This document shows, in pieces, positions 42,111 to 46,363 of a stretch of 46,363 nucleotides of DNA. Where the stretch lies: positions 120,001-166,363 of the forward strand of contig JAWQFJ010002812.1 of NCBI GenBank assembly GCA_034096865.1. Reading direction: 5' to 3'. The notes beneath the pieces are model-generated. The model was not told the origin of the DNA and did not search any database. It saw only the letters and a list, made by a program, of their open reading frames with translations. This stretch comes from Theodoxus fluviatilis (Eukaryota > Mollusca > Gastropoda > Cycloneritida > Neritidae). A program made the translations under genes and the position numbers. How positions within the stretch are numbered: position 1 is the stretch's first letter; the number at the start of each line of letters is the position of its first letter.

Positions 42111-44592
42111 GTGAGTGATCTCCCCTGTGTCCACGCCTCTTCCCAGACACGCGCCACGCTCCCTTGGAGATCAGTGACCTTTGCTGACGTCATAAAGCAT
42201 TCCCCACACCAGGACTTGTAGTTTTGATTGTTAAAAAAAAACAACCAACATCGTTAAAAATATAATATCATTAACAGCAGAGATTTTTCCCGGCCTTCTT
42301 TGGATACATGAATCCCCAAAATGAGTTAACATTTACTCTTATTCAGTATGATGGAAGAGACGACTTATTAAAAGCATTAGATTAGGGCAGAAGTTATCTG
42401 CATTCTTTAGTGACCTGTCACCCCGTAGCGCAGCAGAGGTCACCTTCCTGTCAAGGTCGTGCAGCAGCAGGAGCATCTGGTAAGGCGCTCTACCTGCTTA
42501 ACACTAGACTGCGCTAGTGCCAAGGCTAGACGGTGGCTTATCCTGAAATGTAGAGCGTGACCTACTTGCATACGAATGACATGACGTTTTCACCCGCCAA
42601 ATTTTATGATTGGACAATGCCCCGCAGAGATGACTTTTCCTCGCCTACTCTTGCCACCTTAACTGTGATTAGCCGGCTGTAATGGTGAGCGTTTCGTGAA
42701 ATCTCGGACTCAAAGATTGTTGTATTTGTTGCGTGTGATTGATCACACAAACATTTTTAGAGGTGAAGTGGCCGAGTGGTTAGCGCGCTGGACCTACAGC
42801 CGCTTGCGGCCAGTGGGTGCGGCGTTCGAAGCTGCGTGGTCCCCAGAATTGCATCCTTGAGCAAGATGCTTAACTCCCATTGCTTCTCCCCACCCAGGAG
42901 TGAAACCGGGTACCAAATGGCCCTCTTTAGGGCTACCAAACGGCCCTCCTCAGGGCCTCTCCCCAGGTCCTTCGGATGAGACCTTAATAAACCGAGGTCT
43001 AGTGTGTGATACGCATTCACAACATCAAAATCACGCACTATAAAGATCCTGACGCTCATATCCTCGACGGGTGGGTGTCGGCCACAGTAAAAACACCCAG
43101 CACGCACAATTTCTCCTTTGTGGAAAACAGTGTGCCAGCGCCCTTGGCAGCAGGAGACTGGTCTCATTGACTTGAGACACTACACACTGAGAGACAGCCT
43201 CAACATCGGCTTAAGCGCCTTGAGCATGCTGCCAGCATGGATACGTGCGCTATACAAGTAGACATCATCATCATCATCATCAAAGTATCATTTGATTGGG
43301 TAATAAGGTGAAAGAAAACGACGGAAAACCCACATTTCGGGTGAAAACGTCATGTCATTCATATGCAAGTAGGTCACGCTCGACGTTTCAGGACAAAATA
43401 CCGTCTATAGCCTTATGTGACACTACCTCCGACTGTTAGCGGCCCGGGTACAAACGCTGACTTTTACTACACAATCAAACTTTGACACACAATCCAATCT
43501 GTCATGGTGATGTACAAACTGAAATATAAATTTCTTCAAAATGTGAAAGTTATCGGCACGTTTGTGTTGCGACCGTCTTCACAACGTCGATGTAGATGCG
43601 GGCGTTCTACTGGCTTGCGCCGAGAAGTCGGAAGTCCGAACCCAGGAGTCGTTTTCGAAAAACCTTTAGTCATATACAAGTCCATTCACAGTGATACGAT
43701 CAGTTCACAGATCACCATAGTTGCACTTCACTTTCGGGGCTCGATCTTGTGAGGAGACAATCGCTGTTTTCCGCGCTCTTACACGTCTTTGTCGCACTCT
43801 AGTCTCCTGTCACGCTCTCACTTGCGACTTTTTGCCACATGTAGAGTTGTCTTACCTTTGCATACACCGAATTTTCCTCCTTGTATGGAGTTGCCTCCCC
43901 TTTTCGGAGAGTGAATTTTACGCCCAATGTGGAAATGTCTCCCCTTTGCGCACGGCGATTTTTACACCCTGTGTGGAGTTGTCTCCCCTTTCCCTGCTGC
44001 GGATCCCCCCCCCCCCCCCCCCCCCCCCCCCCAGTCCCCCCTGTGCATGTATTCCGTTATTTAAATTCTACGCTCTGTAAGAATAAATGAGTGATCGAGT
44101 CACCATTTTGATACGAAACTTGTGCACAACCAAACAGACGCAGCGTACAGCGTGAGAAGGGGAGTCTGCTTGTACTCACCCCAACTCCCTCTGCCTGCAT
44201 GCCGTGTGTGCAATTCTTCCTATAGACACTCTCTCTATTTATAAACACCGTGTCTATTTATAAACACAGGGACATCTCCTTCCTGTACGACGTACCACGA
44301 AAGACGGAGCCCAAGCCTCGGCCTGACAAGATCGACAACAGCCTGGTGCGCAAGGACGCCTCTGGAGAGGAGAAGAAGGTGAGGTTGGAGAGGAGAAGAA
44401 GGTGAGGTCTCAGAAGACGACGACGACGACGACGACGAAGAAGAAGAAGAAGAAGAAGAAGAAGAAGAAGAAGAAGAAGAAGAAGAAGAAGAAGAAGAAG
44501 AAGAAGAAGAAGAAGAAGGAGGAGGAGGAGGAGGAGGAGGAGGAGGAGGAGGAGGAGGAGGAGGAGGAGGAGAAGGAGAAGGAGGAGGAGGA

Positions 44593-44644
<52 letters not shown>

Positions 44645-45357
44645 TGGTGATTTTGGAAGAAGTGAATCATCATTGTTGGAAAAAGGAGTATAAGAACAGA
44701 GGCAGAGGGAGCAAGAATGAGAGGAGGGGGATGATACGGACGAATGGAGAAAACGAGGCGACAAGGCGGGTGGGGAAAGTGGAGGTGAGAGTGAAGGGGG
44801 AGGCGGGAGTGGGCATCCTCACTTCCTGGGGAAGACTAGACTGGGGCATTGTGGGGTTCTAGTCCCTCTCTAACCTCGCCATGATGGCTTGTGTTCTGCA
44901 GAGAATCAACCTGCCCGACACGCTCATCCCCGAGGAGTACCACATCATCCGCAACAAGGGCGTGCTGGGTATCGAATACTTCGAGGAGTGAGTACCCCCC
45001 CCCCCCCCCCCCCCCTTGGCTGCCCTGCTTCCGTGTGCATCAACTGCTGCTGGTGCTCGTGGAAACCTCTCGGACCTCCACCTGAGGAGGGCTGCTACCA
45101 GCTCTTTAATGGATTTCTTCCAATCCTCCCTCACCTTTGCAGCTGCGATAACTCTTTGTTTATCTAATCTCAGTGCACATTAAAAAACAACACGCTTATT
45201 CAGTTGAGATGGTGGTCATGTGTCTGTGATTACCGTGCCAATCTGTGTGGATCGTTATTGTACAAGTAACTCATTAGTTTCGTTTTTTCCTCTTCCACAG
45301 CAAGTACAGCATCCAGCCTGAGGACCATGACAAGCACTTGGTGACGTTCCCCTCTCT
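42010..45357 (+). CDS. AXDND1: AXDND1 homologue, four internal exons of a partial gene
   Basis: Four plus-strand exons with GT-AG borders join in frame into 118 complete codons. They match the N-terminal part of AXDND1: VWGFKRRDKFDHL (human VWHHPVRRNKFKYL), GAGKDISFLYDV (human GAGRDISFLYDV), LPDTLIPEEYHIIRNKGVLG (human LPDTLIPEEFHIVKHTGLLG) and FEDKYSIQPEDHDKHL with TFPSL (human FDDKYTTLLKDHEKKL, VFPSM). AXDND1 is a ciliary/flagellar protein with a dynein light chain-type coiled coil, needed for sperm flagella in mammals by family knowledge. The first exon seen begins at an acceptor, so the N-terminus is upstream. The coiled-coil part lies past the right edge. Confidence 0.93.
42522..43414. 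mobile_element. MITE-like foldback element with about 75-base terminal inverted repeats
   Basis: The left arm 42522-42596 and right arm 43338-43414 are inverted copies. Over the inner 42 bases (GCGTGACCTACTTGC...TTTTCACCCG) there is one mismatch; outwards the arms diverge (AAGGCTAGACGG against AAGGCTATAGACGG). The centre holds a SINE. No coding sequence was seen. It lies in the AXDND1 intron between exons a and b. Target duplication was not resolved. Confidence 0.75.
42762..43281 (+). mobile_element. tRNA-derived SINE
   Basis: The head has a pol III A box (TGGCCGAGTGG, 42769-42779) and B box (GTTCGAAGC, 42824-42832) in tRNA-like spacing. The body includes TTGAGCAAGATGCTTAACTC, reminiscent of the central domain of the Deu-type SINE superfamily. 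The tail reads GCGCTATACAAGTA followed by (ATC)n, the kind of 3' end shared with CR1/L2 LINEs. About 520 bases. It is nested inside the foldback element. Confidence 0.8.
43830..44004. repeat. Degenerate repeat of AGTTGTCTCCCCTTT
   Basis: Four diverged copies, about 45 bases apart, of a unit with GTGGAGTTGTCTCCCCTTTG and an ATTTTACACC-like half. This word is one I associate with molluscan non-coding DNA. The stretch from 43415 to 43829 shows no recognised feature. Confidence 0.6.
44005..44032. repeat. Run of 28 C
   Basis: Uninterrupted homopolymer, followed by AGTCCCCCC. The exact length is doubtful in any sequencing technology. Confidence 0.95.
44270..44378 (+). CDS. AXDND1: AXDND1 exon b
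   Basis: The acceptor ATAAACACAG is followed by the base completing the lysine codon, then DISFLYDVPRKTEPKPRPDK and IDNSLVRKDASGEEKK, ending phase 0 at donor GTGAGG. DISFLYDV is identical to human AXDND1. The final 23 bases including the donor are duplicated immediately downstream (second donor after 44401); using it would shift the frame, so 44378 is preferred. Confidence 0.92.
44414..44643. repeat. Compound trinucleotide microsatellite (CGA)n(AAG)n(AGG)n(ATG)n
   Basis: Consecutive pure blocks of four trinucleotides, about 230 bases, starting 35 bases after the AXDND1 exon b donor. On the plus strand it is purine-rich. The region 44660-44890 behind it is unremarkable. Confidence 0.97.
44902..44987 (+). 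CDS. AXDND1: AXDND1 exon c
   Basis: The acceptor GTGTTCTGCAG precedes RINLPDTLIPEEYHIIRNKG then VLGIEYFE, with a split codon GA|C at donor GTGAGT. This is the best conserved part of the family in the window. A run of 21 C begins seven bases after the donor. Confidence 0.95.
44995..45015. repeat. Run of 21 C after AXDND1 exon c
   Basis: Homopolymer beginning within the intron start (GTGAGTACCC...). Confidence 0.95.
45301..45357 (+). CDS. AXDND1: AXDND1 exon d
   Basis: The acceptor TTTTTTCCTCTTCCACAG precedes DKYSIQPEDHDKHLVTFPS (first Asp split with exon c) and ends CT|GTAAGT, leaving a leucine codon open. It matches the DKYTTLLKDHEKKLRVFPS block of human AXDND1. It is only 57 bases long. 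A 22-bp minisatellite starts about 10 bases after the donor. Confidence 0.92.
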
Positions 45358-45369
45358 GTAAGTAGCGTC

Positions 45370-45760
45370 CACCTCTAGACTTGCTCCAGTCCACCTCTAG
45401 ACTTGCTCCAGTCCACCTCTAGACTTGCTCCAGTCCAACTCTAGACTTGCTCCAGTCCAACTCTAGACTTACTCCAGTCCACTTCTAGACTTGCTCCAGC
45501 CCACTTCTAGACTTGCTCCAGCAACTCTAGACTTGCTCCAGTCCAACTCTAGACTTGCTCCAGTCCAACTCTAGATTGTTGCCTGAATCCAACTCTAGAC
45601 TTGCTCCAGTCCAACTCTAGACTTGCTCCAGTCCAACTCTAGACTGCTGCCTGAGTCAAACTCTAGACTTGCTCCAGTCCAACTCTAGACTTGCTCCAAT
45701 CCAACTCTAGACTGTTGCCTGAGTCCAACTTTAAACTTGCCTGAGTTTAAATCTAGACAT
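45370..45760. repeat. 22-bp minisatellite
   Basis: About 17 units of TCCAACTCTAGACTTGCTCC plus AG with CTGTTGCCTGAG variants, starting just after the exon d donor. Confidence 0.95.
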
Positions 45761-45849
45761 GCTCGAGTCCAACTCTAGACTGTTGCCTTTGTCCAACTCT
45801 AGACTGAGTCAAACTCTACATGTAGACTTGCTTGAGCCCAACTCTATAC

Positions 45850-46125
45850 TGCTGCTAAACTCTAGACTGTTGCTAAGCTCTAGACTGTTGCTAAGCTCTA
45901 GACTGTTGCTAAACTCTAGACTGTTGCTAAACTCTAGACTGTTGCTAAACTCTGGACTGTTGCTAAACTCTAGACTGTTGCTAAACTCTAGACTGTTGCT
46001 AAACTCTAGACTGTTGCTAAACTCTGGACTGTTGCTAAACTCTAGATTGTTGTTAAACTCTAGACTGTTGCTAAACTCTAGACTGTTACTAAACTCCGGA
46101 CTGTTGCTAAACTCTAGACTGTTGC
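45850..46125. repeat. 18-bp minisatellite derived from the 22-bp unit
   Basis: About 15 units of CTAAACTCTAGACTGTTG. The shared CTCTAGACT core shows that it arose from the neighbouring 22-bp array. The last 240 bases of the window (46126-46363) show no recognised feature. Confidence 0.95.
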
Positions 46126-46363
46126 CAGTCCAACTTGGAGACCGGCCAAGGCCAGAATGGCTATCCGTGTCCATGATAATTCAAATAGTCCTCTGCCTAG
46201 TCAGGTGCGCGGCTGCTCAAGATCACGCGCCAGTCAGACTTGCAGTGTGTGGGCGCGTTGTCCAAGTCTCGTGAGAAAGCGTGCACCGACCGTCCATCCG
46301 TTCCCTGGCAACGCTCCTGTCCATTCCGCTGCAAAGCTTGCGTAACTGTGTGCTTGAGTTGCT

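Noticed and set aside
42762..42835. A functional tRNA gene (Leu or Ser-like)
   Set aside because: A and B boxes are present, but no clean cloverleaf with acceptor stem could be drawn and the sequence continues into a SINE body and (ATC)n tail.

Overview
The window is a piece of animal nuclear genome, most likely from a mollusc and possibly a marine gastropod. The clues are GT-AG introns in two conserved animal genes, a repeated AGTTGTCTCCCCTTT-type motif, a widespread-looking TCAAGGTCA-rich foldback element and a tRNA-derived SINE. The species call is inference. Nothing looks bacterial or viral. Adding up the array coordinates, close to half of the window is tandem repeat, and most of the long open reading frames are only open phases of those arrays.

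Gene 1 (minus strand, about 24.8 kb down to 1.5 kb) is a SURF2 homologue. I could reconstruct seven exons whose splice phases fit together: 24758-24666, 23448-23288, 21176-21073, 15044-14889, 12510-12371, 11912-11793 and, less surely, 1600-1508. Together they give 867 bases, or 288 residues plus a stop, close to the roughly 256 residues of the human protein. The start codon lies in a YY1-type ATGGCGGC motif, with ETS (CCGGAA) and CCAAT motifs just upstream. The introns are filled with different minisatellites and microsatellites, several within 10-40 bases of an exon edge. The last intron also carries a three-layer transposon nest: a LINE fragment, a foldback element inside it, and a hAT element inside that.

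Gene 2 (plus strand, 42010 to 45357 and beyond the right edge) is an AXDND1 homologue (axonemal dynein light chain domain-containing protein 1). Four internal exons are visible. The upstream exons were not found. A possible first exon at 25281 would place AXDND1 head to head with SURF2.

Gene 3 (minus strand, 28112-27639) is the last exon of a gene whose C-terminus looks like a BESS-type protein interaction motif. Its upstream exons were not found.

Layout: 1-1500, 3' flank of SURF2; 1.5-25 kb, SURF2 with array-filled introns and a truncated 7SL (SRP) RNA copy at 20387-20547; 25-28.1 kb, candidate first exon, simple repeats and the BESS-type exon; 28.5-31.3 kb, 51-bp and 37-bp arrays; 31.3-36.35 kb, a compositionally different stretch ending at a 10-N gap; 36.4-41.27 kb, a 45-bp array of about 107 units; 41.3-46.36 kb, AXDND1 exons separated by a foldback element with a SINE inside, compound microsatellites and 22-bp and 18-bp arrays.
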